A stretch of 64,000 nucleotides of DNA from Nocardioides marmotae (lineage in GTDB: Bacteria; Actinomycetota; Actinomycetes; Propionibacteriales; Nocardioidaceae): NCBI RefSeq assembly GCF_013177455.1, contig NZ_CP053660.1, positions 310,001-374,000 of the forward strand. The letters run 5' to 3'. The position numbers were made by a program, and so were the translations under genes. The notes under the pieces are model-generated. The model was not told the origin of the DNA. It made no database searches and was given only the letters and a program-made list of their open reading frames with translations. How positions within the stretch are numbered: the first letter of the stretch is position 1; every line of letters begins with the position of its first letter. This document shows, one piece after another, positions 37,597 to 46,283 of the stretch.

Positions 37597-38474
37597 TGGC
37601 CATCGCGGGCCAGCCCGGCGCGCCCACCCGGGAGGCCACCTCCCGCTCGCTCACCATCGACGGCGCCCGCCTCCACTACCACGAGGCGGGCACCGGCCCG
37701 GACGTGCTGCTGTGCATCCACGGCGGCGCACCCGGGGCCTCGGGCTGGGGCAACTTCGGCACCAACCTCGCCGGGTTGTCCCAGCACGCCCGGGTCCTCG
37801 TCGTCGACCTCCCGGGGTACGGCGGCTCGGACCCGATCGAGCTGCGCGGTGGCAAGTACGCGCCGTACGCCGACGTCTTCGCGCGGATGCTCGGCGAGCT
37901 CGGCATCGAGCGGGCCACCGTCGTCGGCCTGGCCACCGGTGGCGCGGTCGCGATGGCGATGGCGCTGCGGCACCCGGAGGTCGTCGACCGGCTGGTGCTG
38001 GTCTCCAGCGCCGGCGGGGTGCCGCTGTTCTCCCCGACCCCCTCGGAGGGCCAGCGCGCGATCCGTTCCTACTACGCCGGCTCCGGGCCGTCGCGGGAGA
38101 AGATGCGCGACTACCTCCGGCTGATGATGCACGACCCGGCGCTGGTCACCGACGAGCTCGTCGAGGAGCGGTACGCCGAGTCGGTCGCCGGCGGCGAGGG
38201 TCGTCGCGCCGGCGCGGAGTCGGCCGGGGTCCCGGCCGAGCCGCTGTGGCAGCAGCTGGGCGAGATCGCCGTCCCGACGCTGATCCTGTGGGGCACCGAG
38301 AACCGGGTCCAGGGCTTCGACAACGCCCTCTACCTGCTGCGGCAGATCCCCGACGCCGAGCTGCACCTGTTCAAGCGCACCGGCTTGTGGGTGCCCTACG
38401 AGCGCGGCCCGGAGTTCGAGCGCCAGCTGCTCGCCTTCCTCGACCGCACCTCCGCCGGGAGCGAGCCCGCATGA
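37596..38474 (+). CDS. Meta-cleavage hydrolase homolog lacking the whole catalytic triad (pseudoenzyme)
   Basis: A 292-residue protein clearly of the HsaD/MhpC family (HGGAPGASGWGNFGTNLAG, VVDLPGYGGSDP). All three triad positions are replaced. The nucleophile elbow reads GLATGG instead of GNSMGG (Ser to A113), the acid position GTENRV instead of GxDDRV (Asp to N236), and the late His TGLWVP instead of CGHWVQ (His to L264). The 28-residue Asp-to-His spacing of its active neighbours is kept, and the frame is intact, so this is not simple decay. It is coupled to genes on both sides. A binding, chaperone or allosteric role, or a different chemistry, is possible. Confidence 0.9.
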   Translation: MAIAGQPGAPTREATSRSLTIDGARLHYHEAGTGPDVLLCIHGGAPGASGWGNFGTNLAGLSQHARVLVVDLPGYGGSDPIELRGGKYAPYADVFARMLGELGIERATVVGLATGGAVAMAMALRHPEVVDRLVLVSSAGGVPLFSPTPSEGQRAIRSYYAGSGPSREKMRDYLRLMMHDPALVTDELVEERYAESVAGGEGRRAGAESAGVPAEPLWQQLGEIAVPTLILWGTENRVQGFDNALYLLRQIPDAELHLFKRTGLWVPYERGPEFERQLLAFLDRTSAGSEPA

Positions 38475-39409
38475 GCGCCGTGCCGTCGTACACGACCGAC
38501 CCGTTCTTCGGCCTCGAGGACCGCTGGCTGGAGACCGCTCCGGGCGAGCTGACCCACTACCACGACGTGGGCGAGGGCGCCCCGGTGCTGTTCCTGCACG
38601 GCTCGGGCACCGGCGTGACCGCGGCCGCGAACTGGTGGCTCAACCTGCCCGAGCTCTCCGAGCGGATGCGCTGCATCGCGATCGACTCGATCGGCTACGG
38701 CCAGACCGTGGTCGCGCCCGGCACCGAGTACGGCGTCCGCGCCTGGGTGCAGCACGCCGTCCGCGTCCTCGACGCGCTCGGCATCGAGAAGACCTGGCTG
38801 GTCGGCAACTCCCTCGGCGGCTGGCTCGCCTTCCAGATGGCCCTGGACCACCCCGAGCGGGTGCACGGGATCGTCTCGATGGGCACCGGCGGGGCGAAGC
38901 TGACCCAGGCGCTGGCCGCCCACGCCAACCCCGTCCTCACCGAGGAGGGGGTGCGCCGCACGCTGGAGATGTTCGTCGTCGACACCTCGCTGGTCACCGA
39001 CGATCTGGTCGCGCTGCGCTACCAGTCGGCGCTCAACGACACCGCGGGCGACCGGCTCGCCGAGGTGGTCGCCGCCCGTGACCGCGACCGCGAGGCGCTC
39101 CCGCTCGACTTCGACGCCCTCGGCCGGCTCGACCTGCCGGTCCTGCTCGTGCACGGCACCGACGACGTCGTCATCCCGGTCTCGCGCACCTGGGACCTGT
39201 TGCGCACGATCCCCGGCGCCGACGCCCACGTGTTCGGCAGCTGTGGCCACTGGTCGCAGGTCGAGCGGGCCGCGGAGTTCAACCGCGTCGTCGGCGACTG
39301 GCTGGCCGCCCGGCTCGGCTCGGCTGAGCGCCTACCCCCGGACGGCCAGGTCGCCCAGGTCGCCCAGGTCGGCCAGGTCGGCCTCGCCGGCGAGCACCCG
39401 CGCCAGTGA
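38471..39409 (+). CDS. Meta-cleavage product hydrolase-like alpha/beta hydrolase, copy 3
   Basis: A 312-residue hydrolase with an intact triad: S114 (VGNSLGG), D232 (GTDDVV) and H260 (CGHWSQ). It starts inside the previous stop region (ATGA) and is the last gene of the plus-strand catabolic operon. It probably hydrolyses the ring-cleavage product. Its last 26 codons overlap the end of the convergent ROK gene for 78 bp, through a 9-bp repeat that adds a QVAQVGQVG tail not typical of the family. Confidence 0.9.
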   Translation: MSAVPSYTTDPFFGLEDRWLETAPGELTHYHDVGEGAPVLFLHGSGTGVTAAANWWLNLPELSERMRCIAIDSIGYGQTVVAPGTEYGVRAWVQHAVRVLDALGIEKTWLVGNSLGGWLAFQMALDHPERVHGIVSMGTGGAKLTQALAAHANPVLTEEGVRRTLEMFVVDTSLVTDDLVALRYQSALNDTAGDRLAEVVAARDRDREALPLDFDALGRLDLPVLLVHGTDDVVIPVSRTWDLLRTIPGADAHVFGSCGHWSQVERAAEFNRVVGDWLAARLGSAERLPPDGQVAQVAQVGQVGLAGEHPRQ

Positions 39410-40531
39410 CTGCTCGGCCGCGCCGAGGGCGGCGGCCCGCAGGCCGAGGGTGCCCAGGCGCAGCTCGGGGCGCACCTGCACCTCGGAGGCGAGCCGCGCG
39501 TCGAGCACCCGCCGGGCCGGCTCGAGGACCAGGTCCCCGAGCGGGACGAAGTAGCCGCCGAGCACGACCACCGCGGGGTCGAGCACGCCGCTGAGGATCG
39601 CCAGGCCGAGGCCGAGGTCGCGGCCGACCCGCTCGACGGTGGCGCGGGCGGCCGGGTCGTCGGCCGCGCGGGCGGCGACCGCCTCGGCGGTGGTCACCGG
39701 GGTGTCGAGCTCGGGCATGCCGACCGCCTCGAGGACGGCGTGCAGGCCGATCGAGGCCTCCCAACAGCCGCGCCGGCCGCAGCCGCACGGGGCGGTGGGG
39801 TCGCCGACCGGCATGTGGCCGACCTCGCCGGCGAACCCGGCTGCACCCTGCACGAGCTGCCCGCCGACGACGATGCCGGCCCCGATGCCGACCGTGCCGG
39901 TGAGGTAGAGGGCGTGGTCGACGCCGCGAGCGGCGCCGTGGTGCGCCTCGGCGTACGCCGCGCAGTTGGCGTCGTTGACCACGCGCACCTCGCAGCCCAG
40001 CGCCGCGGCCAGGTGCGCGACCAGCCCGTCGCCGTGCAGCGGCAGGTTGGGTGCCCAGGCGACCGTGCGGTCGTCGTCGCGGACAAGCGCCGGGACGGCG
40101 ACCGTCGCGCCGAGCAGCGGCCCGGGGTGGGTGGCGCGGAGCTCCGCGGCCAGCGCGAGCAGCACCTCGACCCGGTCCTCCCCGGCCGCGCGTGACTCAC
40201 TCGCCAGCACCGCGCCGGCGAGGTCGACCACGACCGCGGAGACGTAGTCGACGTTGAGCTCCAGCCCGAGCCCGAGATGGGCGCCGGGGCGCAGCGCGAC
40301 CGGTCGGCTCGGCCGGCCGCGGGCCGGCTGCGCAGGCGCCTCCTCCACGACCGCGCCGGCCTCCTCGAGGTCGGCCACGATCGCCCCGACGGTGGCCTTG
40401 GCCAGGCCCGTGCGCTGCGCCAGCTCGGCCCGCGAGGCGGGCCCTCGCCGGCGCAGCGACTGCAGCACGACCGCGGTGTTGGCGCGGCGCAGCTGCCCCG
40501 TGCCGCTGCTGGGGCCGGGGCCGGTGGTCAC
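39332..40531 (-). CDS. ROK-family transcriptional regulator (XylR-type)
   Basis: A 399-residue ROK repressor: winged helix LRRANTAVVLQSLRRRGPASRAELAQRTGLAKATVGAIVADL, then a kinase-like fold with the zinc site EVGHMPVG and CGCGRRGCWE. It starts 2 nt after the xylA stop, so it belongs to the xylBA operon and probably represses it in the absence of xylose. Its end overlaps the hydrolase gene, and the 9-bp repeat gives it a DLGDLGDLAVRG tail. Confidence 0.92.
   Translation of the reverse strand: MTTGPGPSSGTGQLRRANTAVVLQSLRRRGPASRAELAQRTGLAKATVGAIVADLEEAGAVVEEAPAQPARGRPSRPVALRPGAHLGLGLELNVDYVSAVVVDLAGAVLASESRAAGEDRVEVLLALAAELRATHPGPLLGATVAVPALVRDDDRTVAWAPNLPLHGDGLVAHLAAALGCEVRVVNDANCAAYAEAHHGAARGVDHALYLTGTVGIGAGIVVGGQLVQGAAGFAGEVGHMPVGDPTAPCGCGRRGCWEASIGLHAVLEAVGMPELDTPVTTAEAVAARAADDPAARATVERVGRDLGLGLAILSGVLDPAVVVLGGYFVPLGDLVLEPARRVLDARLASEVQVRPELRLGTLGLRAAALGAAEQSLARVLAGEADLADLGDLGDLAVRG
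39346..39381. repeat. Four 9-bp tandem copies in overlapping gene ends
   Basis: CAGGTCGCC or CAGGTCGGC at 39346, 39355, 39364 and 39373. It is translated in both strands, as Gln-Val-Ala/Gly in the hydrolase and Asp-Leu-Gly/Ala in the ROK regulator. Confidence 0.9.
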
Positions 40532-40533
40532 GC

Positions 40534-41700
40534 TCAGCGGACGCCGTACAGGTGCTCGAGCGCGAGCTGGTCGAGGTGCTCGACCGCGGCGCCCTGCTGG
40601 GCGAGGACCTCGGGGTCGGGCAGCTCCCACTCGAGGAGGCCCTGCCAGCCCTCGCCCTCGCCGAGGGTGGGCCGGGCGAGCTCGGGCAGCTTGGCGGCCG
40701 CGAGCGCCTCCTGGACCTCGGGGTCGGCGCGGAACGCCTTCACCTTCTCGCGCAGGATCAGGTAGTTGCGCATGTTGGCCGCGGCCGAGACCCACACGCC
40801 GGCCTCGTCCTCGATGCGCGAGGGCTTGAAGTCGAAGTGCACCGGGCCGTCGTAGCCGCCGGCCAGCAGGGCGTCGACGACCCAGAACGCGCCGCGGACG
40901 TTGCCGGCGCCGAAGCGGAGGTCCTGGTCGTACTTCGGGCCGTTCTGGCCGTTGAGGTCGATGTGGAAGAGCTTGCCGGCCCACAGCGCCTGGGCGTAGC
41001 CCGCGGCGGCGTTCATGCCGGCCATCTCCTCGTGGCCGATCTCCGGGTTCACCCCGACCAGCTCGGGGCGCTCGAGCTCGTTGATGAAGGCCAGCGCGTG
41101 GCCGATCGTCGGGAGCAGGATGTCGCCGCGCGGCTCGTTGGGCTTCGGCTCGATCGCGAAGCGCAGGTCGTAGCCCTGGTCGACGACGTACTGCCCGAGC
41201 AGGTCGAAGGCCTCCTTCATCCGGTCCAGCGCGACGGCGGTGTCCTGCGAGGCGCCGTACTCCGCGCCCTCGCGGCCGCCCCACGCGACGTACACCTTCG
41301 CGCCGAGCTCGGCGGCGAGGTCGACGTTGCGCATGACCTTGCGGATCGCGAAGCGGCGGATGTCGCGGTCGTTGTTGGTGAAGCCGCCGGCCTTGAAGAC
41401 CGGGTGGCTGAACAGGTTGGTGGTCGCGGTCGTGACGGCCAGGCCGGTGTCGGCCAGGCCCTTCTTGAACCGGTCGATGATCTGCTGGCGGGTCGCGTCG
41501 TCGCTGCCGAAGGGGATGACGTCGTCGTCGTGGAAGTTCACGCCGTAGGCGCCGAGCTCGGCGAGCTTCTCCAGGGCGTGCACGGTGTCCATCTGCGGCC
41601 TGGTCGCGCTGCCGAACGGGTCGACGCCCTGCCAGCCGACGGTCCAGAGGCCGAAGGAGAACTTGTCCTCCGGGGTGGGAGTGGGGATCTCGATGCTCAT
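40534..41700 (-). CDS. xylA: Xylose isomerase
   Basis: A 388-residue actinobacterial-type xylose isomerase (D-xylose to D-xylulose). It has the catalytic His in [12 protein letters not shown], the metal and substrate Glu/Lys in [26 protein letters not shown], and metal ligands in [15 protein letters not shown] and GPVHFDFKP. The length is normal. GGAGAG precedes the ATG. It follows xylB by 55 bp of G-tract sequence. Confidence 0.97.
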   Translation of the reverse strand: MSIEIPTPTPEDKFSFGLWTVGWQGVDPFGSATRPQMDTVHALEKLAELGAYGVNFHDDDVIPFGSDDATRQQIIDRFKKGLADTGLAVTTATTNLFSHPVFKAGGFTNNDRDIRRFAIRKVMRNVDLAAELGAKVYVAWGGREGAEYGASQDTAVALDRMKEAFDLLGQYVVDQGYDLRFAIEPKPNEPRGDILLPTIGHALAFINELERPELVGVNPEIGHEEMAGMNAAAGYAQALWAGKLFHIDLNGQNGPKYDQDLRFGAGNVRGAFWVVDALLAGGYDGPVHFDFKPSRIEDEAGVWVSAAANMRNYLILREKVKAFRADPEVQEALAAAKLPELARPTLGEGEGWQGLLEWELPDPEVLAQQGAAVEHLDQLALEHLYGVR

Positions 41701-41715
41701 GGGTGCTCTCCGGTT

Positions 41716-41755
41716 CGGGGTGGCGGGTGGGTGCGGGTGGGTGGGGGTGGGTGGG
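41716..41755 (+). repeat. G-tract run with G-quadruplex potential between xylB and xylA
   Basis: Seven or more runs of three to five G separated by one or two bases lie on the plus strand. The xyl transcript, from the minus strand, would carry the C-rich complement, so a quadruplex would form in the non-transcribed-into-RNA strand. Confidence 0.75.
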
Positions 41756-43138
41756 TCAGGAGCGGTCGCGCAGGGCGGCGTAGGCCTCGCGGACGTGGGG
41801 GGTGGGGTCGGCCTCGAGCAGCCGGGTGCCCGGCAGCGGCCAGGTCGGCGGCGCGTCGGTGCCGGCGAGGGCCCAGGTGGCCTGGCGGGCGGCGCCGAGG
41901 GCGACGTACTCCCCCGGCGGGGGGAGGACGACCGGCTGCCCCAGGACGGCCGGGGCGAGCGCGCGGACGGCGGGCGAGCGGGTGGCGCCGCCGACCATGA
42001 GGATGCGGCGGGGGTGCTGGCCCATGGCGGCGACGAGGTGGTCGACGGCGTCGGCCAGCGAGCACAGCAGCGCCTCGAAGGCGGCGCGGGCGAGGTCCTC
42101 GCGGGTGGTGCGCGACGTCAGGCCGGCCCAGGTGCCAGTGGCGTGGGGGCGGTTGGGGGTGCGCTCGCCGCCGTAGTAGGGCAGCAGCGTGACGCCGTTC
42201 GCGCCGGCCGGCGCCGCGAGGGCGAGGTCGGCGAGCTGGGCGTGGTCGACGCCGAGCCATCGGGCCTGGAGGTCCAGGATCTGCGCGGCGTTGACGGTCG
42301 CGACGAGGGGGAGGAAGCCGTCGTGGGCGTCGGCGAACCCGGCCACCGCACCACTGCCGTCGGCCACGGGCACCGGGCTGACCGCGCAGGCCACGCCGGA
42401 CGTGCCGATCGAGATGAGCACGTCACCGGTCTCGAGGCCGAGGCCGAGCGCGGCGGCGGCGTTGTCGCCGGTGCCGCCGGCCAGCACGGCGCCGGTCGCG
42501 GTCTCGCCGGCTGCCGTGCCGGGCTCGACGATGCGGGGCAGCGCGAAGGGGCGGCCGAGCGCGGCCTCGGCGAGGTCGGGGCGCCACTCACCCTCGGCGG
42601 TGGCGAAGTAGCCGGTGCCGGAGGCGTCGCCGCGGTCGGTGAACGGCTCGGTCCCGGGGGCGGCGACGTGCAGCGAGAGGTAGTCGTGGGGGAGCAGGAC
42701 GCTGGCCACGCGCGCGGCGTTCTCCGGCTCGGCGTCGCGCAGCCAGCGGAGCTTGGTGGAGGTGAAGGACGCGACCAGGACGCTGCCGATCGCGTCGGCG
42801 CAGGCCTGCGGGCCCCCCAGCTCGCCGATCAGCTCGGCCGCGGCCGAGGCGGAGCGGGTGTCGTTCCACAGCAACGCGTCGCGGACCGGCTCGCCGCCCT
42901 CGTCGAGGGCGACCATGCCGTGCTGCTGGCCGCCGATCGCGACCGCTCGCGCCTCCTCGGCCGCGGGACCGAGGCCGGCGAGCGCCTCGTCGTAGGCCCG
43001 GGGCCAGGCGCGCGGGTCGACCTCGGTGCCGGGCGGGTGGGGGGCCGAGCGGCTGTCGACGACCGTGCCGTCGGTGGCGTCGACCAGCAGCACCTTGGTG
43101 GACTGGGTCGAGGTGTCGACGCCGAGGACGAGGGTCAC
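41756..43138 (-). CDS. xylB: Xylulokinase
   Basis: A 460-residue FGGY-family kinase that phosphorylates D-xylulose. The phosphate-1 loop is [16 protein letters not shown], with [27 protein letters not shown] and [15 protein letters not shown] in the second half. It is the first of the xylB-xylA-ROK genes and has its own promoter just after galM. The product enters the pentose phosphate pathway. Confidence 0.95.
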   Translation of the reverse strand: MTLVLGVDTSTQSTKVLLVDATDGTVVDSRSAPHPPGTEVDPRAWPRAYDEALAGLGPAAEEARAVAIGGQQHGMVALDEGGEPVRDALLWNDTRSASAAAELIGELGGPQACADAIGSVLVASFTSTKLRWLRDAEPENAARVASVLLPHDYLSLHVAAPGTEPFTDRGDASGTGYFATAEGEWRPDLAEAALGRPFALPRIVEPGTAAGETATGAVLAGGTGDNAAAALGLGLETGDVLISIGTSGVACAVSPVPVADGSGAVAGFADAHDGFLPLVATVNAAQILDLQARWLGVDHAQLADLALAAPAGANGVTLLPYYGGERTPNRPHATGTWAGLTSRTTREDLARAAFEALLCSLADAVDHLVAAMGQHPRRILMVGGATRSPAVRALAPAVLGQPVVLPPPGEYVALGAARQATWALAGTDAPPTWPLPGTRLLEADPTPHVREAYAALRDRS

Positions 43139-43173
43139 TCCGCTATTAAGTACGACACATGAACTAAAGTCAA
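43139..43173 (-). promoter_or_regulatory. xylB promoter, probably leaderless
   Basis: TTGACT (43168-43173, overlapping the galM stop), a 17-bp spacer, and CTTAAT (43145-43150) 6 nt before the GTG at 43138. The spacer and -10 region form an imperfect dyad, TTAGT with ACTTAA, a candidate ROK operator. Confidence 0.65.
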
Positions 43174-44156
43174 CGGGGTCCGGCGGGATCGATCTCGACG
43201 CTCACCTCCTGGGTCCACCGGTAGGTCTCGCCGGGGCGCAGCACCGCCGAGGGCCAGCCCGGCTCGCCCTCGTGGTGCGGGCTGTCGGGGTGCAGCTGCG
43301 GCTCGATCGCGACGCCGGCGAACGGCGGGTGGTGGCGGCCGCTGAACGCGCCGCCGGTGTACACCTGCACCCCGGGCTGGTCCGCGCGGACCGTCAGCCG
43401 CAGGCCGTGGCCGCGCAGCCGCGCCACCTCCCGCAGCGGCCCGCCCGGCGCCCAGCCCGTCTCGGACCCGCGCACCACGAACGGGTGGTCGAGGTCGCCC
43501 GGCGGTCCGCCCGCGCGCAGGTCGAAACGGGTGCCCGCCACCTCCGCGACCTCGCCCGTCGGCACGCCGTCCACCACCGGGAGGTAGGCGTCGGCGTGCA
43601 GCGTGAGCTCGTGGTCGGCCACGGTCTCCCCGCCCAAGCGGTAGTAGGCGTGGCTGGTCAGGGAGACCACGGTCGGCGCGTCCGTCGTCGCGGCGTACGA
43701 CGTCCGCAGCGTGCGGCCCGCGACCTCGAACCTCGCCCGGGCCGTCACCGTCCCCGGGAAGCCCTGGTCGCCGTCGGGGCTCACCAGCTCCAGCTCGGCG
43801 GCCGACCCGGTCGCCTCCACCACCGTCCACGTGCGCCTGTCGAAGCCGTCGGGCCCGCCGTGCAGGGTGTGGCCGCGATCGTTGGTCGGCAAGGCGTACG
43901 TCGTGCCGTCGACCTCGAGCTCCCCGCGCCCGATCCGGTTGGCGTACCGGCCCACCGTGGCCCCGAGGTAGGCGTCGTCGTCGAGGTTGTCGGCCACCCG
44001 CGGCATCCCGAGCGCCACGTCGCGCCACGACCCCTCGGCGTCGCGGGTGCGCAGCCGGTGCAGGCGGGCGCCGAGCAGCGCCAGCTGCACGCGCAGGTCG
44101 TCGCTGCCGAGGTCGAGGACCTGCTCGGTGTCGGGCGGGGGCACGTGGTCGGTCAC
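43170..44156 (-). CDS. galM: Aldose 1-epimerase (mutarotase)
   Basis: A 328-residue galactose-mutarotase-like protein. NRIGRGELEVDG, GGPDGFDRRTW, the catalytic His in VSLTSHAYYRLGG and the catalytic Glu in GVAIEPQLHPDSPHH are visible. It interconverts alpha and beta anomers of aldoses; beside xylBA it probably serves D-xylose. It starts 6 nt from a TAGCCT box and is transcribed separately from or together with xylB. Confidence 0.93.
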   Translation of the reverse strand: MTDHVPPPDTEQVLDLGSDDLRVQLALLGARLHRLRTRDAEGSWRDVALGMPRVADNLDDDAYLGATVGRYANRIGRGELEVDGTTYALPTNDRGHTLHGGPDGFDRRTWTVVEATGSAAELELVSPDGDQGFPGTVTARARFEVAGRTLRTSYAATTDAPTVVSLTSHAYYRLGGETVADHELTLHADAYLPVVDGVPTGEVAEVAGTRFDLRAGGPPGDLDHPFVVRGSETGWAPGGPLREVARLRGHGLRLTVRADQPGVQVYTGGAFSGRHHPPFAGVAIEPQLHPDSPHHEGEPGWPSAVLRPGETYRWTQEVSVEIDPAGPR

Positions 44157-44162
44157 GCCACG

Positions 44163-44168
44163 AGGCTA
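44163..44168 (-). promoter_or_regulatory. -10 box TAGCCT, leaderless start of galM
   Basis: A minus-strand TANNNT box 6 nt before the GTG at 44156. Confidence 0.45.
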
Positions 44169-44301
44169 GGCGCGTCGTCCCTGGGTGCGGGCGGGGGCTG
44201 GGCCAGGCGTCCCGCGCGGCCGGCCGGTGTCTCGGGCGGAGCGGCTGGACGTGCCTGTGCCCCGCCGGCTGGGTGCTCCGGCGGGGGTCGTGGGCGGTGG
44301 G

Positions 44302-45612
44302 CTATGTCGGGGGCGGCTCGAGCGCCGGTGGTGGTTCGGGGCCGAGGTCGTGGGTGCCGCGGTGGTCGACCCGGTACATCAGTCCGGTGGGGCTTCGCCA
44401 CTTGAAAGTGCCTGGCGATGGTGATTGTTGGTGCCAGCCGGCGTGGGTCTTGGCGCGGTGGTGGCGTCTGCAGAGTGGGGCGATGTTCTCGGTGGCTGTC
44501 GGTCCGCCCCTGGCGTGCGGGATGACGTGGTCGTCGTCGATCCGGCGGGTCGCGTGGGCGGGGCGGGTGCACCAGGGGAACACGCAGTGCAGGTCCCTCA
44601 GCCGGGTCTGGGCCGAGAGGCGGTCGGGGACCTCGTACGCCTCGACGTGGATCCGGCTGTTGAGGTCGATGACCCGCTTCACGATGATCGAGGCCTGTCC
44701 TCGGGCGGCGCGGGTGCACCAGTCTGCGAGCTGGGCGGTGAGCACGAACCCGCGGACGTTCTCGACGCGCGTGATGTCGTCCAGAGTCCCGTCGGGACGC
44801 TGGTGCACGTGCACGACCAGCGGCTTGGGATCGGTGCCGAACTCCAGCTGCATCTGCCGCCGCGCCATGTCACCCAGCGCCACGGACCGGCGGGCATCCA
44901 GGGTGTCGGTGCACCCCAGCGCCTCCAGCCTCGCCGCGCCCTTCGTCAGGGCGTCGTCGAGGTCGAGCGCGTCGGCCAGGTCGAGGGTGGCCCACACGTC
45001 GACGTGTCCGTCGAAGGACACCTGCCGCGACTGGATCGTCACGTGGCGAGCCTCGGCCCGTTCGGTGGCGACCCGCTGGGCTTCGTCGGGGTCGAACCGG
45101 ACCAGCGCTTCCTCCAGCAACCGCTCCAACGCAGCCGGCCCGATCGTCGAAGCCACGGGTGCGAGGTGGGTGTCGACGAAGGCTGCGCCCTTCTTCGGCA
45201 GGTGCAGGGTCCGCCGCGCGAGCGACCGGGCCTTCCACGCGGGCAGATCGAGCGAGGTCACCTTGGCCCACAGCTTCGGGAGGCGGTAGCGCAGCTCGAG
45301 CGCCTCGGCGAGATAGGCGCGGCCGGCGTCCTCGGACTTCCCCAGGCCGGCGGCGAACTCGACCACCGCGAACTCCGTCACGAACGGCGCACCCTCACCC
45401 GCCAGGCAGACCGGCTTGTCACCGAACCCCCGGAACACCGACCAGGTGGCCGCCTCGTCGAGCGACTCGGCCGGGTGGAGCACGCACCAGTGAACCGCGG
45501 CTTCGAGGAGCTCGGCCTCGGCCGCGTTCGCCGCGCGCTGCTTGGCGCGAGCGAGGCTCAGCACGTCGGCTGGGGTGTCCAGCGGGTGCTCGAGCGTCGC
45601 GATCAAGGCCAT
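44302..45612 (-). CDS. DUF222-HNH endonuclease (13E12 repeat family-like)
   Basis: A 436-residue protein with an N-terminal DUF222 region (about 30-300) and a C-terminal HNH nuclease: CVFPWCTRPAHATRRIDDDHVIPHARGGPTATENIAPLCRRHHRAKTH region, with two Cys pairs for zinc, the DH catalytic pair and the final N/H. This is the architecture of the mycobacterial REP13E12 proteins, present in many copies in Actinobacteria and thought to be mobile or homing-like; none has a firmly known role. Upstream of its start lies a long repeat array. Codon use is like that of the neighbours. Confidence 0.9.
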   Translation of the reverse strand: MALIATLEHPLDTPADVLSLARAKQRAANAAEAELLEAAVHWCVLHPAESLDEAATWSVFRGFGDKPVCLAGEGAPFVTEFAVVEFAAGLGKSEDAGRAYLAEALELRYRLPKLWAKVTSLDLPAWKARSLARRTLHLPKKGAAFVDTHLAPVASTIGPAALERLLEEALVRFDPDEAQRVATERAEARHVTIQSRQVSFDGHVDVWATLDLADALDLDDALTKGAARLEALGCTDTLDARRSVALGDMARRQMQLEFGTDPKPLVVHVHQRPDGTLDDITRVENVRGFVLTAQLADWCTRAARGQASIIVKRVIDLNSRIHVEAYEVPDRLSAQTRLRDLHCVFPWCTRPAHATRRIDDDHVIPHARGGPTATENIAPLCRRHHRAKTHAGWHQQSPSPGTFKWRSPTGLMYRVDHRGTHDLGPEPPPALEPPPT

Positions 45613-45712
45613 GCCTCATTCTACTCGAACACATGCTCGAATGAAAGAGGCCTGTTCGCACATCTTCAGAACGGGGTCGGACGCGCCAGCGCGAGGCGGC
45701 GGCCAGAGACCC

Positions 45713-45766
45713 GGCAGCGAACCGCGACCCGGCAGCGAACCGCGACCCGGCAGCGAACCGCGACCC
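45713..45766. repeat. Three perfect 18-bp tandem copies
   Basis: GGCAGCGAACCGCGACCC at 45713, 45731 and 45749. It lies within the first copy of the longer module; the second copy near 45905 has only one degenerate unit, so the expansion is local. Confidence 0.95.
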
Positions 45767-45809
45767 ACGACGTACCTGGCCCGTAGCTGCCAAAAGCCGC
45801 CACCACCCA

Positions 45810-46283
45810 GGGCCCGCAGCCCGGAGGTCGGCTGCCAGGGGCCTCGACACGTCGGCGCCGGGGCGCCTCCTGCTCGACCAGCGGATGGCGGCGGCCAGAG
45901 ACCCGGCAGCGGACCGCGCCCACGGCGTACCTCGTCCCGTAGTTGCCAAGAACCGCAACCACCCACGGCCCGCAGGCCGAAGGTCGGCCGCCAGGGGCCT
46001 CGACACGTCGGCGCCGGGGCGCCTCCTGCTCGACCAGCGGGCGGGCCCGCAGGCCGAAGGTCGGCTGCCAGGGGCCTCGACACGTCGGCGCCGGGGCGCC
46101 TCCTGCTCGACCAGCAGCGGGGCCCGCAGGCCGGAGGTCTGCTGCCAGGGGCCTCGACACGTCGGCGCCAGAGCGCCTCCTGCTCGACCAGCAGTGGGGC
46201 CCGGCTGGCCGAAGCTCGGCCGCCAGGGGCCTCGGCACGTCGGCGCCGGGGCGCCTCCTGCCGACCACTCCTGCCGACCAGCG
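45810..46283. repeat. 77-bp tandem repeat array, five copies
   Basis: Units begin with GGCCCGCAGG-like sequence at 45810, 45966, 46043, 46120 and 46197: the last four are exactly 77 bp apart and the first is 156 bp before. Each holds the near-invariant CCTCGACACGTCGGCGCC and GCGCCTCCTGCTCGACCAGC around a GGCGCCGGGGCGCC dyad. The CTCGAC...CTCGACCA ends recall repeats seen beside DUF222-HNH genes in other Actinobacteria (from memory). Confidence 0.9.

Noticed and set aside
37596..38474. Pseudogene call for the triad-less hydrolase
   Set aside because: The frame is full length, coupled on both sides, and the rest of the fold motifs are conserved; only the three catalytic sites are changed.
44153..44719. 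Pro/Arg-rich frame on the minus strand overlapping the HNH gene end
   Set aside because: It is a shadow frame of the HNH gene with skewed composition and no motif.
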